Below, in pieces: positions 10,112-21,150 of a stretch of 64,000 bases of DNA. This stretch comes from Patiria pectinifera (taxonomy: Eukaryota; Echinodermata; Asteroidea; Valvatida; Asterinidae), in assembly GCA_029964075.1 (NCBI GenBank), contig CM057149.1, positions 35,050,900 through 35,114,899 on the forward strand. The letters are read 5' to 3'. Positions within the stretch are counted from its first letter, which is position 1; every line of letters begins with the position of its first letter. The position numbers were made by a program, and so were the translations under genes. The notes beneath the pieces were generated by a model that had not been told where the DNA came from, ran no database searches, and saw only the letters and a program-made list of their open reading frames with translations.

Positions 10112-10731
10112 GTTAATTTTGTTATTCCCAGCAGAACACCAAGGGCACTATATAACTTAACAACCCCTTTCCTTTCACTAGTATATTAACCGTCCTAGGC
10201 CTACACTATTATAACTCAATAAAATATCAAAATGTATCCAAGAAATCGATTGCTTAAGTAAACACACCAGACAAGGCTACCTGTGTCAATCGTACACTTG
10301 TAAGTTCAGAACTGAAAGTTGACGAAACGTCACTGTCCTTGCACAGTTCAAGGCCGTTGTTCCTCCACGGAGTCCTCTGCTTGCTCCCGAACCGTCCGTC
10401 CGATGCTACTCCTCCGTGGCTCCGGGTATCGGTAGTACAGCCAGCCGTTCCCTGCTACTCCAGCCGCATGCCAAGCTTGCAGCTACGCACGCCGTTCGTC
10501 CGTTGTTTCACTACGGCGTTCTCGAGGCCTCCAGCCGTCCCCTTCAGCTCTGCACACTCCACTTGGTCCCGAACCGTCCGTCCGTTAACTTGGCTGTATC
10601 CCCGGCATCAGGTCCAAGTCAAGCTAGTCCCGCCTGCACTGCACTGGTCGTGGTGGTCGAGTCAAGGCCCTTGCTGCGCTTGAAACCATCCGAGTGTCTG
10701 ACTTCATGCACACCCCATCCGTGTTACCATT
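10112..10731 (-). promoter_or_regulatory. Untranslated leader and candidate primer binding site of the older element
   Basis: About 620 bp between the candidate LTR and the gag ATG. The minus strand just after the LTR reads AATGGTAACACGGATGGGG (10731-10713), so a TGG-starting primer site is plausible; I could not match it to a specific tRNA. A motif cccgaaccgtccgtccg occurs twice on the plus strand (about 10386 and 10568). No coding sequence recognised. Confidence 0.45.
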
Positions 10732-11096
10732 TGTAGCGGTATTTTGATTGATATTTCGCCCTGCCCAAAAGCTTATAGTCTCCGGTCAAGGAAGAAACTA
10801 GGCAAGGGGTTCTCCAGTCAGCTCAAATCTTTCTTAACTTAATTGGAAGGAACTGCTCCTCATTTTATTCCATCGACCACCAACAACAACACAACTCACA
10901 CTCACAAATCTTCTGCCTTGCATTTTCCCATACCCGTACCCCCACCAATGTATACATTTGTAACAACTTGTCAGCGCGTCTCGCTCTTTGACCCATGACC
11001 CCTGCCAGTGGGCCCCAGGTGCACTGCCTATTATTAGCGCACGGGAATTAACAAAGGTTTAACACAACAAGCACCCCAAATAATCATTTCCCCACA
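10732..11096 (-). repeat. Candidate 5' LTR of the older Ty3/gypsy element
   Basis: About 365 bp that on the minus strand starts TGTGGGGAAATG and ends CGCTACA, i.e. TG...CA. A polyadenylation hexamer AATAAA lies on the minus strand at 10869-10864. The inner end is followed after 2 nt by a TGG-starting candidate primer site. The partner LTR is outside the window, so the boundaries are inferred. Confidence 0.5.
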
Positions 11097-12124
11097 GAAG
11101 CCATGCAGGTGAGGAGCTCTCTGTTGGCAATGTTGACATCTGTCCACTCTGACTTTGGGTCGAAGTTGGTGTCGTCAAGGGACTTGGCTGAGAACCAAAA
11201 GGGTTTGCGGGATTTCAGGTGCATCTTGGACAGGGACAGCTTCACCAGTTTGCATCCTTCTCACGCCTCACCGCACCCATCCTTACAACATCGCATCATC
11301 GTTGGAATCCCTCATTCTCCTGACGACGGGCAGAGCATACTGCTGGAAACGTTGAGTCCCTCCGGTTCTTTTTCAGAACCACACATACTTACAAAAGAGA
11401 TTTATTCGCATGGTGCTACCGCAAACTTATCTTGTCTTAGTATTTTCCCAACATGCAAACCTTCAAATCTCATATGTGAGATGCACAGCAAAGAAATGAC
11501 GTTGAGCTTTACTTCCAGCTGCGAACAGATAACTGATGATGTGTAATATCCACACTGCTGAAACTTCAACAGGATATGGTTTGAACGTTCTCCTTTGAGT
11601 AGTGTTATTAATTATTGGAAACGAGCGACATGTATGAAAAGTAATTGATCATAACGTGCAATCCTCTGTGCTGAATTGAAACAGCTGCGTTTTCTAAGTC
11701 AGCTCGGCCAAATGTATTGTTCAGTATAACTGAATTTACAGTACTCTTTGTGTGGAAACTACCATCAGACGAAAGTTCAGAGGAATATGGTCTAACCGCG
11801 GGCTTGAATGTTTAAACAAGAACGAAACGCATCAATACATCGATTTGTGGTGCTTGTCATATTGCGGAGGATGTGCAGTGGTGAAGTCATGGGGGGGGGG
11901 GGCAGATGTACGTAAAAAGGCACTTGTCCATTCGTGCTGGAAGGTGACCAGGTTTGTTTCACGGGTCACCTGGCCTCAGTAAAATCAAAAAGTGGGGGGG
12001 GGGGGTAACTGCTGGTGAAAAATATAGCACATGTGTACGTGGGCACTCTTTACAAAATATTGGGGGATACCCCCCCCCCCCCACTGCCCGATAGATAACA
12101 ACGTTGAATCTATTATTTTATCAA
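11097..12124. other. Intergenic; no gene recognised
   Basis: Flank of the older retrotransposon. Contains the repeat at 11303-11478 and two G/C homopolymers near 11890 and 11995-12080. A 147-codon plus-strand frame from 11103 crosses the repeat and has no family resemblance. Confidence 0.6.
11303..11478 (+). repeat. Dispersed repeat carrying a histone-type stem-loop (copy 1, 5' truncated)
   Basis: Shares with 21749-21938 a core beginning gacgacgggcagagcatac, a hairpin, and an arm with gcatggtgctaccgcaaact. The hairpin here is ggttct-ttttc-agaacc (about 11362-11378), followed by ACACATAC and, about 12 nt on, the purine-rich AAAAGAGAT. This is the layout of a replication-dependent histone 3' end with C-to-T and G-to-A changes paired across the stem. 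No histone coding sequence is upstream. Confidence 0.6.
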
Positions 12125-12184
12125 AGTCTTCTTTAGCCAATGCACATATACTGAACGATAGGAGTTGAGTAAAAGAGTAGATAC

Positions 12185-12258
12185 CTCCCCGGTGGGGATT
12201 CGAACCATGTCTCATGCGTGACAGTACTGAGAGATACTAACCACTATACTAGCGAGGA
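12185..12258 (-). pseudogene. tRNA-Asp-like sequence, unit 1
   Basis: On the minus strand it begins TCCTCGCTAGTATAGTGGTT, almost identical to the start of metazoan tRNA-Asp, and ends CCCCACCGGGGAG. The 7-nt loop CTGTCAC with anticodon GTC is present, but a 2-nt excess breaks the normal anticodon stem. Best read as a pseudogene. Confidence 0.65.
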
Positions 12259-12342
12259 TAGATATGTGAACAGTGAAGAATATTCATCTTCTTTATCTAT
12301 CGCACATACTGAACGATAGGAGTTGACAAAAAGAGACGATAC

Positions 12343-12405
12343 CTCCCCGGCGGGGAATCGAACCCCGGTCTCCTGAGTGACAGTCAGAGATACTAATTAC
12401 CTAAA
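12343..12405 (-). pseudogene. tRNA-Asp-like sequence, unit 2 (5' part degenerate)
   Basis: The T arm and acceptor 3' side are near perfect (GGGGTTCGATTCCCCGCC). The anticodon arm CTGA-CTGTCAC-TCAG keeps pairing with a stem different from tRNA-Asp and a GTC anticodon. The D arm and 5' acceptor strand are not recognisable. Confidence 0.65.
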
Positions 12406-12595
12406 CTTCTTCACGATCTTCTTTATCTGTTGCCGGCACTCAGAGATCCTACTTTGTCTGCCTGTGTGTCATGTGTGATACTAACCACTATACTACCGAG
12501 GATATATATCAATGCTAAAAAAAGTATATTTATCAGAACGTTCTTTATCCATTGCACATACTAATTGATAGGAGTTAAGAAAAAAGAGACGATAC

Positions 12596-12666
12596 CTCCC
12601 CGGCGGGGTATCGAACCCAGTCTCATGAGTGACAGTAAGAGATACTAGCTACTATACTATCCAGGA
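12596..12666 (-). pseudogene. tRNA-Asp-like sequence, unit 3
   Basis: 71 nt. The minus strand starts TCCTGGATAGTATAGTAG and ends CCCCGCCGGGGAG, with loop CTGTCAC. The T stem is interrupted (GGTTCGATACC) and the anticodon stem is poorly paired. Confidence 0.6.
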
Positions 12667-12711
12667 TAGATGTCAAAAGTGAAGAATATTCATCTTTATA
12701 TCTTCTTTATC

Positions 12712-12768
12712 TGGCGGAGATCCGAACCCCGGACTCCTGAGTGACAGTCAGCGATACTAATTACCTAA
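12712..12768 (-). pseudogene. tRNA-Asp-like sequence, unit 4 (partial)
   Basis: Matches unit 2 (gaaccccgg...ctcctgagtgacagtcag...gatactaattacctaaa) but lacks a normal acceptor 3' strand. The GTC loop is retained. Confidence 0.5.
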
Positions 12769-13512
12769 AATTCTTCTGCAGGTACTCTACTACTACTTTG
12801 TCTGCCTGTGTGTCACGTTTTCTTTGTAAAAGGCCTAAGGAGTGCACGGAAGCGCAAAATGCAAGGGATATAGGAGAGGGATCCAGTGGATGCAGGTCCT
12901 ATGCTCCGATTTCACTGTCCTCTGAAGTCACGGTTGGCACGTGAAAACAAATTTGTATTTGTTTTGTTTTGTTCTTTTTTTTGGCAAAAATGTTTCTTTG
13001 TTATTTTGAATAGTGAAATATTACAATATTATCTCTATGAAAACACTTCAAAACGTACCGCTATTACGCAAAACGTAACGTTGATGGTGTAAAATGTGGC
13101 AAATTGCATCAACAAGGTTTACCACGCCCACTTGTGGTCAACATGTAAATGGAGGTAAAAAAAACTACATTAGTGTATAACCCTTTAACCGTCCATCGTG
13201 CGAATTCGTACGATATAAATATACATATCAAAACCTGACTGTGTAATGAACCCCCTTCTCAAAAATACGTCAATGGAGGGCTTTACGACTCCACCCAGCT
13301 AGTGGGTGCCGCCCGAAGTGCAGCATCCCGCTATTTTCTTTAAAATGTGAGCGTAACATTATTTCCAGAATTTGTAGGAAAAAAACCGTTGGTTGGTAGT
13401 CAAAAATGTGAACTCAGTAAAGGTGCCCGTTCCGACTTGGAGAAAGGGGAAGGATTGCTTTGGATTTTTAGTTTGGGTTGCACACTAACCTCAGTCACTT
13501 GTCTGGTATCAT

Positions 13513-13762
13513 TCCAAAAAAAAATTGTTCTGCTTCCGATTACATGGCATTTTAAAATAAGGGTAGGTAGGTAGGTAGGGAAAGTTTTTTTGGCTTTTTT
13601 GCGTACGATTATGGAGGTGTCTCCGTGTAGTCAAGGGTAAAAGGTAGTAACTGATGATTGTCGGGTTTTTTTCCTCATCCCCCCCCCCAAAAAAATAGGG
13701 TATGGGCTGTCAAAATAAGGTAGGTAGGGTAACCGGAAGCAGAACTATTTTTTTTTGTTGCC
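13513..13762. mobile_element. Short TIR element (MITE)
   Basis: Ends are inverted copies: aaaattgttctgcttccg at about 13520 and cggaagcagaactattttt at about 13733-13751, with further inner similarity (aaaataagggtaggtagg against aaaataaggtaggtaggg, in direct orientation). The interior has GTAG runs and a C8 tract. No coding capacity and no certain target duplication. Confidence 0.5.
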
Positions 13763-15283
13763 TTATGTAATAATGTTATAGCGACATGGTCTTGGTGAGG
13801 TTATCACGACATTCCTGTAAAATGTGCGTGTAGCATTGGGCCTACATTAATGTTCCCCGCGCGTTTTGAGGAAAGTTGATGGAACGCAGTAAAAATGTAA
13901 AGACCATGTCGCCATAAATTTTTGCAAAATATCACGACAACAGACATTATTTGATGTTTAAGCATCATGTCAACTTATAACGTAATGAAAACATCTGACA
14001 AACGTTTTCTATTAATGTATAAGGAAGGTGTAGTTAAAACGTTTCTAAAACCATTATGTCGCCATAACATTATTGCAAAATATCATGACAACTTTAGACA
14101 TAACATGTACACCGCGTTATTAAAACATTAATGTTTTAGCTGGGTACTTCAAAAATATGCCTGCCCACAGTGATAGATAGTTACCACCGCAGTACAAACT
14201 TCGTGATTATTGACACATCCGTTTAAATTCGAGAAAAAAAACGAGTAATGGCACATAAACTTACCAAAATGTAAATTAGTGCTGCTGTAACTAAAAGTGT
14301 CAGAGGAACCACCCAACGTGAATGATTAGTGATCGGCAATGGAGCCCGAGTGCGGGAACCTTGCACAACTCGTCTGATTTCCTTTTTGGCTGGAGGCATT
14401 GTGCCAAATAGCAGCAGTGGCCGGTTGAGGAGTTGAATGTAGAACTAGCCGAGTTCGGATGACAAATAAAATTGTGTAGAATTCCGATGCGCGGCGCTAG
14501 ACTTACGTTGATATTATTTGAAGAAATCAAAAGTGAGATTTAAACATCTGCATGATTTATACAACACATTCAGTTTCAGGCTAAAAAAAATCAAAGGCTT
14601 CGCAAAGCATCTTGTTATGATGTTTATTCAGATTTGACGAAACGTACTTTAGACAACAGGTGTTTCGTCAGTTCAATAACAGCTGCATGTGCACGTGATG
14701 TAAAACGAAAAGCTAGATTCGACATTGAGTCTTGTTCTAAAGCATTTTATAATTGTAGTAAGTTGGTGGTGATGACGGTGATGATAGTGGTGATGGTGGG
14801 GATGGGGGGGGGGATGAAGATGATGATGATGAAATACTGATTCCAGTACATGTATTTATATTGAAGACATGAAGCAGGAAAGGATCAGACTTGACTTGCT
14901 AATTTCCAGAAGAATATGACTCCAACATATTCTAGGTTGGACTGGCCGCACAGAATGTGTTTTTTTTCCCCAAAAAAGCCTACACTAAATTGTTGTTAGC
15001 CTTTGTTAAAAAAAAAATATGGGATTAGCCTGGGACCCAGAAACACCAATACCAGTAACTTGGATCAATTTGAAAGAAAGAAGAAAACTTGTCCAACAAC
15101 GACAACCACAAATTTCAGACAAATTTAACTGTGCTTGATTTATAATAGACTGAACATTTTAGGAGACGTTATTGTTTGGTTTTAATATTAGGAAGGTTTC
15201 GACCTTAAAGCTGCGCCCAGTCGGACGACCATTACCTACTGACTAATTAGAGTTTCATCGCGATGATCGTGCCTGTGGACTTT
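13763..15283. other. Intergenic; AT-rich with imperfect internal repeats
   Basis: 13780-14110 has repeated blocks reading accatgtcgccataa and gcaaaatatcacgacaac. A GAT/GGT-type simple repeat (gatgatgatg...) lies at 14760-14835. No gene or splice-supported exon recognised. Confidence 0.5.
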
Positions 15284-15287
15284 TTAA

Positions 15288-15801
15288 AGGGAATGTACAA
15301 CATTTGCTTTTGCTGCAATTTTCAGAAATAAATGGATTTGGAGGATAAGTATGTTATAGCAAATATTGTTACACTGACTTGTTTCACGTTTTGGGTTCGT
15401 AGATGCTGCAAAACCAAGAAAACGAATCATATTCTTGTAGTTTGGTTCCCTGACGCCACTTAGGATGAACTGGAGCAATTTATAGACTTTGGGGAATTCT
15501 TAGATCATGAGAATCAGTTTAGCAGGCTTGTAGTCTTCACATGTGTGTAATCAATTGCAAATAAAACGCAGACGGACTAAATATGAAAAACTAGGAGCAC
15601 TTTTTGAAAAAAAAGCCAGTTTTCTCCAACACTGGTCGGCCGACCAGCGTTGAAATACACTTTTTCTTGAAAATGTCAGCACACCAGGAGCCGCAACTTT
15701 AAAGGGTGCCTTAGGCTGTCATTTCCTAACAATCCAGTGAGATATTTCGTGATAATTTGATCATTTCGTTTTTTGATGTTTGCAAATGTTGCATCTTCCC
15801 T
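15288..15801. mobile_element. TTAA-flanked MITE, copy 1
   Basis: 514 bp bounded by TTAA at 15284-15287 and 15802-15805, with TIRs agggaatgtacaacatttgc and gcaaatgttgcatcttccct. A related copy in reverse orientation lies at 36822-37333. Both contain an internal palindrome around gaccagcgttg. A TTAA target is typical of piggyBac and Kolobok elements; no transposase is encoded. Confidence 0.75.
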
Positions 15802-15805
15802 TTAA

Positions 15806-18541
15806 TACTGCTTTGTGATTAGTCAACACTATCCCGAATAGCAATGGAAACACGTGGCGCTTTGCGCATGAATGTTCGACCGCTTCTCACTATTACAAAT
15901 GGCCTAGCCCGGCCCTATGCATAATAGTAATGGTGTGAGGAAATAATTATACGACGGTATTTTGTAGAGCCATTTCAGAGGTAGGCCCCATATAATGCAC
16001 ACAACATTTTTTAAATAATGTTACGGTTTAACTCTTTTAAAGCATGAATTTTAACTCGTTATAAGGGGTCGGGTTATGGGGTGTCGATCTTCTCATTGGT
16101 TGCTTGGCAGTTTAGCATCGTTAAAACAAACCAGCCAATGCCTGCATGGGTCCCAGGGATGCATACCTGCAAATAAACTCCCATAGACACTAGTGCTAAA
16201 TGCCCATACTTCAAAATTATTTAAAAAATACTCAGAACTCTCACAGGTATTCAAGATGCACAGAAAAATGATGATCAATGTGTCATCTTTCATTTTCTTT
16301 TCAATTTTTGGTGGGTTGACCATTGACTTTTCGAGATATTTTCACGCAAAGAAGACGACCCCTATTTTCCCCAAAGCGGAAAAGTAGCCATCTTGAAAAA
16401 CGATCCCTCCACAGCATGGCAAAATAGCGCCACTTTCGAGCCCAATAGCATCCAAAATGCTCAGAATTGGAAGCCCCAAGTCCGGGCCAGAGGTTCATTA
16501 CCGTATCTCTTCAATTCCCCAATTTTACGGCGCTCAGAACTCTCTAATATAGAATATTTTGAGGGTATAACTTTTATTCATGAGCTTGGCGGACCGATTT
16601 ACCGGTGTGCACCCCCAGGGTTGCCTCTTCTTTCTCAGCCCTATGTGTGCTGCCCTTCCGGTTCTACGTTGTAGCAAACCGCCGGCCAAAATGGAAGGAA
16701 AATCAGCTAACGACGCTCCGGTGTGGAGGTCGATACTGAACTCGTCCATGGAGCTGCACGGGACACCCTCGGCCATAAACATTATGTTCACACACACGTA
16801 ATACAACTTTGCACACGTCAGTGACAAGGCATCCGGGGGGTGGGGTGGGGTGGAAGGTGTTACGGGGTATTAACCCCCTCCCCCCACCCTGATATTTTCA
16901 CGAGTGCACATTTGTACCAATGTGCCCAACGGGTGTCGCTAGAGAGGGGTTGGAGTGTGGCACTCACACTACTCGTTCAGCTTTGTCTGCTGTATCGTCT
17001 TCCTGTCGACAAAATTGTCGGCAAATATGCCGGCATGAAGAGCGTCACCAATTGTCTGATATTGTCCATTGTCGTTCGCTTTGAACAGCGCCCCGCCCCC
17101 TATGGTTGCAGACCAGTAAATAAACTGCCCATATCCCATAGTGCATGTGGTTGTTAAGTGAACGAAAGAGGTTTTAGGGTCATTGTGTTTAAATGGCGAT
17201 ATATACTCTTTGAATGGAGTGAGCAATTTCAGTATTTTTTCATCTAAAAGAAGCTTGTGAAATGGTTTCCAGTCATTATTATGTTTAGTGCTACATATTT
17301 ATTTAAAATATGAAATATATTTTTGGGGTTTCGGTTCCGCTCTTTTGTTTTACTCACCCTGTATCTGAAAGCTGGATCTTGCCATGATATGAATTTGTCA
17401 TATTTAACCTCTGGTGACTTTTGAGGGGTCAATGAATTTTGGATACCCAATTTGCCGCTATTTATTATATCTAATATTCCAAATGCCACTTTTTCATGAC
17501 CCAAGTCTAAATAGTGCAAAAGAAGTGTATTTATTCTATACAGCATGTCGTGAAATCAGGCACAATGGACAATTTTGTCATGACCTCTAATCTCCCTTCC
17601 TTTCTATAGCGACAAATAAGGAATTTCAGGCTAGAGGAAGGATCCATTAATCATGTTACGTAAAACTGAGAATCTCAGGTCAGCAACAGGGCTGCGTGTT
17701 TTCAACAGCATGCATGAATGGTCCGCGTGTGCAGACAATGCATACAATGCGCAGACAATGCATAAAATGCGCTTTCCCGCACTGAAGTTGTATTCCTTTT
17801 ACATTTGAAGCACGTATCTTGGTAGTGGCGTAGCCAAGGAGTGGGGGCTCCCCCAAGCGAATTCCCAGCGCCAGCCTGGTGCCCCTCCATAAGGGACCCC
17901 AATTTGCACCCGTTAGAAAAAGAGCGCCCTCACGTACTGTGCTGCATGATCAATTTGATCATGGAGGCAACCATTTTGACAATAAAAGGAAAAAAACAAA
18001 TGCCAGGTCAGTAACAGGGATGGACATTTTCAACAGCATGCTTGCATTGTCCGCCTGTGCAGACAATGCGCTTTCCCGCACTGAAACTGCCGTCAAAATT
18101 ACCCTCAAATTTGAAGCACGTTTTTTGCTTGGTAAAAGCGTATCCAGGAGTGGGGGCTACCCCACCCCACAACAGATTCCCAGCGCCCGCCTGGTGCCCC
18201 CCCCCTCCCCCCGCAAAAGGACTCCAAACTTGCCCCTCGCCAGAAAAGCGTCATTATGAAGAGAGAGCCCTCGATGTTAAATATTGCATAATGATCGTAG
18301 AGGATCTGATTAAACATAAGTTGTTGACCAGTATATAAACGGTCAAAGACCCCAGTGATAAAATCGCACACTTCCGAAATTCGGGGGGGGGGGGAGGAAT
18401 TCTCACAGCTCTCCAAGGTGTTTGATACACACATCAATTAAAGCTTATTTCTTCATCTTTCATTTTCTGTTCAATTGTTTGGGGGATTAACCGTTAACCA
18501 ATGACTTTTTGGGAGCAAAATCAAAAGATAATCGTCCCTGA
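15806..18541. other. Intergenic composed of dispersed repeats
   Basis: 16400-16625 matches 53935-54170 in reverse orientation (shared ccctcaaaatag/ctaatatagaatattttgaggg and cgagcccaatagcatcc). Parts of 16190-16320 recur near 26157-26200, 28390-28540 and 18440-18500 (catctttcattttctttcaatttt type). 17676-17935 and 18003-18245 are diverged tandem copies of about 325 bp (both have aacagcatgc, cagacaatgcgctttcccgcactgaa and aggagtgggggct). No host exon recognised. Confidence 0.6.
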
Positions 18542-18593
18542 CTATGGCACGCCCAAGCGGAATTTATTCAACCCTGCACGGCAGCTGCCAACA

Positions 18594-19020
18594 TTATAAA
18601 ATACATCACAACTTTTTTAAAATATATCTCAACATTTAAAAAAAGTATGTCAACATTTTAAAAAATATGTGAACATTTTTAAAAATATGTCAACTTTTTA
18701 AATAATATGTCAACATTTCAAAAACTTATGTCAACATTTAAAAAATATATGTCAACATTTTAAAAACGTATGTCAACATTTTAAAAATATATGTCAACAT
18801 TTCAAAAACGTATGTCAACATTTAAAAAATATATGTCAACATTTCAAAAACGTATGTCAACATTTAAAAAATATATGTCAACATTTAAAAAATATATGTC
18901 AACATTTTAAAAAATATATGTCAACATTTCAAAAACTTATGTCAACATTTAAAAAATATATGTCAACATTTTAAAACAATATGTCAACTTAAAAAAAAAT
19001 ATTTGTTCTGATTAATTAAC
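18594..19020 (+). repeat. AT-rich minisatellite, left arm (TATGTCAACATTTAAAAAATA type)
   Basis: About twenty imperfect units of 18-22 bp, each with the core tgtcaacattt followed by an A/T linker. The core persists sparsely to about 19170. The mirror copy is at 24716-25283. Confidence 0.9.
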
Positions 19021-19782
19021 TAGAAATTACATGTCAACATTTGCCAAAACTACCTACTACTTGTTGACAAATATATGTGTCAACCCATCCTGCGACAAAG
19101 TTCACTTAAAATACGTGTCAACATTTCGTCCAAAAATATGTGTCAACACTACCCGATGAAAAATATATGCCAACATTCACGTGACCGCCACGACGGAGTA
19201 CATGCGCGAAGTATGCTGCGCTAGCACCCGGTGTCACGGTCTCACTTCTCCGGCGTGCTGGATTCTCCGGGTGAATGCGGCGGATAATTGAGCACGTTAC
19301 AGTGCACGTTACATGAGCACGATACATGCTCATGTGTCCGCTGTGCTTACTTTTCCTCGGGCGGTGCTATGGAGTCTACCAAATCCACCCAAGAGGGTGC
19401 AGTGAACTAATTCAAGTGAGAATTTCTACGCGAGCTGATTAGCATAAAAAGTGACCCCACAGTTTCTTTGAAAATGGAGACCGTTTGGCTTAAAAAACGG
19501 TGAAATTGTGTAAATGTAGCCAAGGATCAACTCTCTGGTTTTTGGGCTTCCATCTGAGGGCAGGCTTGATAAAATTACGGTTGAAAAATGGGTCCTATTT
19601 GCCTGAGAAAGTGGAAGGATGCCACTTGTAAAACGGCTACATGCAGGCTTGGGAACTATGACTTTTCGGGAGGTGATTTTGTACGGCGCTCCATGAGTGC
19701 CATCCACTTCTTTATTTACTCAGATAATTCATCACGTCATGTTGACATATCGCCGAGAGTAAGGCGATTTAATCACATAATT

Positions 19783-20062
19783 GTATCGCCAAGTCGACTT
19801 ACCGAAGTCGACTTGTCCAGATGCATTATCTCTCCAAGTCGACTTCCAGAAGTCGACATGACGACTTTTCCAGAGTCATTATCTCATTTTCTCTCCAAGT
19901 CGTCTTCCATAAGTCGGCATGACGACTTGTCCAGATGTATTATCTCGCCAAGTTGACTTCTCGAAGTCGAGATGACGACTTGTCCAGATGAAATATCTCG
20001 CTAAGTCGACTTCCTGAAGTCGAGATGACAACTTGTCGAGATAAATTATCTTGCCAAGTCGA
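19783..20062. repeat. AAGTCGACTT-containing tandem repeat, left arm
   Basis: About five units of 50-60 bp built from aagtcgacttcc, gaagtcgagatgacgactt and gtccagatgnattatctcgcc. Each unit contains its own short palindrome. The counterpart is at 24228-24420. Its even spacing leaves frames open on both strands, which is why spurious ORFs appear here. Confidence 0.8.
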
Positions 20063-21150
20063 CTTACGATGTGAAGATGATGACATGCAAAAATCTCGTT
20101 CTGCATGGATATCCCGTTTTTTGAAGCATTGTCGTGGATTCTTTCTTGTTCGTCGGTGCATTCGAGGTTTTCCCCACCCGTTCTTATATGAACAATAAAC
20201 TGGCAGAGGAACAAGAGATAAACTGTAGGGTATTGATTTGATCTGGGTCGAAGTTGATTGGTGTTTTTTTTTTTTTCATCTTGTTTTAAATTACTCCCCC
20301 AAGCTTCGTAGGAAATCACACCTCTGCCTTGTTTTCCCCTATTTATCCCGTTGAAAAGTAATTCACTTCACGTTAAACATTAACAATCATAAATTCACAA
20401 AAATGTCTTTATTGACAGGTTACATAAAACTTGTTGCTTTCATAAATGACACTAACAAAATTCAAGATTTGCTTTTAATCATATTTAGATCATATTAAGA
20501 TAAAACGACTCTCACGGCTTAAATTGGTATATTGGAAATTTAGCAAAACTCTTGTCTGATATATTACGAGAAATGATTTGATAAAGATATCACTATAAAC
20601 ACTCTTATTGTCAACACTAAATCAATGTTTTATTTAGGACATTAGCTTATGATTAGCCTTAGCACACTAAAATCACATTATGATAAACTTCTGTTCCTAG
20701 CAATATAGAAGTTGTTCACTTTTAAAATGAGACATCGGCCTCAATATTACTGTGACGTTATTCTGATGTCATGAAGTATGATGAAATTACAAGCAATTTT
20801 AAATCACAAATTGACCTAAATCGTTAAGGCTGAGAAAATCCCTCGGGAAGAATGAAATTTTGTCACACCTGTAATTCAAATTCCCAAGAACCTAAACAAT
20901 TTCCCTATTAATAAGTTAACGATACTTTCCTCCTTGACGAAAGACACCAGGTGGAAGACGCTAAAAGAGAGCACTTTTTTGTTCATAGGTCTTAACAGTC
21001 AGTGGCGTGAGGTTTAACCTAATTCCGGTGGGTGGGTGGGGTGGGGCACATGGGTGCACACAATTTTTAATGGGGCACTGAATGCAAATGCCAGTTTTTT
21101 GTTCATCTCAAGATTTTAAACGGGGAGCGCCGGGCGGGGGGGGGGGGGGT

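Larger units (their letters stand above)
1..11096 (-). mobile_element. Older Ty3/gypsy LTR retrotransposon, split by a nested element and cut by the window edge
   Basis: The minus strand reads, in order: candidate 5' LTR (10732-11096), primer site, leader, gag (10111-9162 continuing at 4102-3926) and pol (3941 to beyond base 1). Pol order is protease, reverse transcriptase, RNase H, integrase, the usual Ty3/gypsy order. Gag is interrupted only by the insertion at 4103-9161. Removing that insertion and one copy of its 5-bp target duplication leaves a 1122-nt gag frame, an exact multiple of three, so the element was probably intact when hit. The 3' LTR lies outside the window. I cannot assign the clade with confidence. 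Confidence 0.9.
12125..12780 (-). repeat. Cluster of tRNA-Asp-derived repeats
   Basis: Four units, each with a leader like tgcacatactgaacgatagg, a purine-rich stretch (aaaaagagacgatac), then a reverse-oriented tRNA-Asp-like body with B-box RC ggggaatcgaacccc. A fifth fragment, with only the 5' half of the tRNA, sits near 12468-12508. Units are 116-253 bp apart, so this is an irregular rather than precise tandem array. It may be a tRNA-Asp-headed SINE family or decayed tRNA genes. Confidence 0.7.

Noticed and set aside
1-11096. Endogenous retrovirus with env
   Set aside because: Neither element shows an envelope-like ORF within the window; the inner element goes straight from integrase to polypurine tract and LTR.
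11308-11346. Hammerhead-ribozyme-like core (CTGACGA ... GAAAC ... GTC) in the repeat at 11303-11478
   Set aside because: Core boxes appear in order, but I see no stem I pairing around them, and in the second copy (21749-21938) GAAAC reads GAAAA. Chance or another structured RNA is more likely.
18594-19020. Possible CRISPR-like array
   Set aside because: Units are contiguous 18-22-bp repeats without unique spacers, in a eukaryotic sequence with introns and SINEs.
19588-20319. ORFs of 122 and 146 codons in the left fold-back arm, and 127-137 codons in the right arm
   Set aside because: They follow the AAGTCGACTT tandem repeat on both strands and mirror each other; repeat artefacts.
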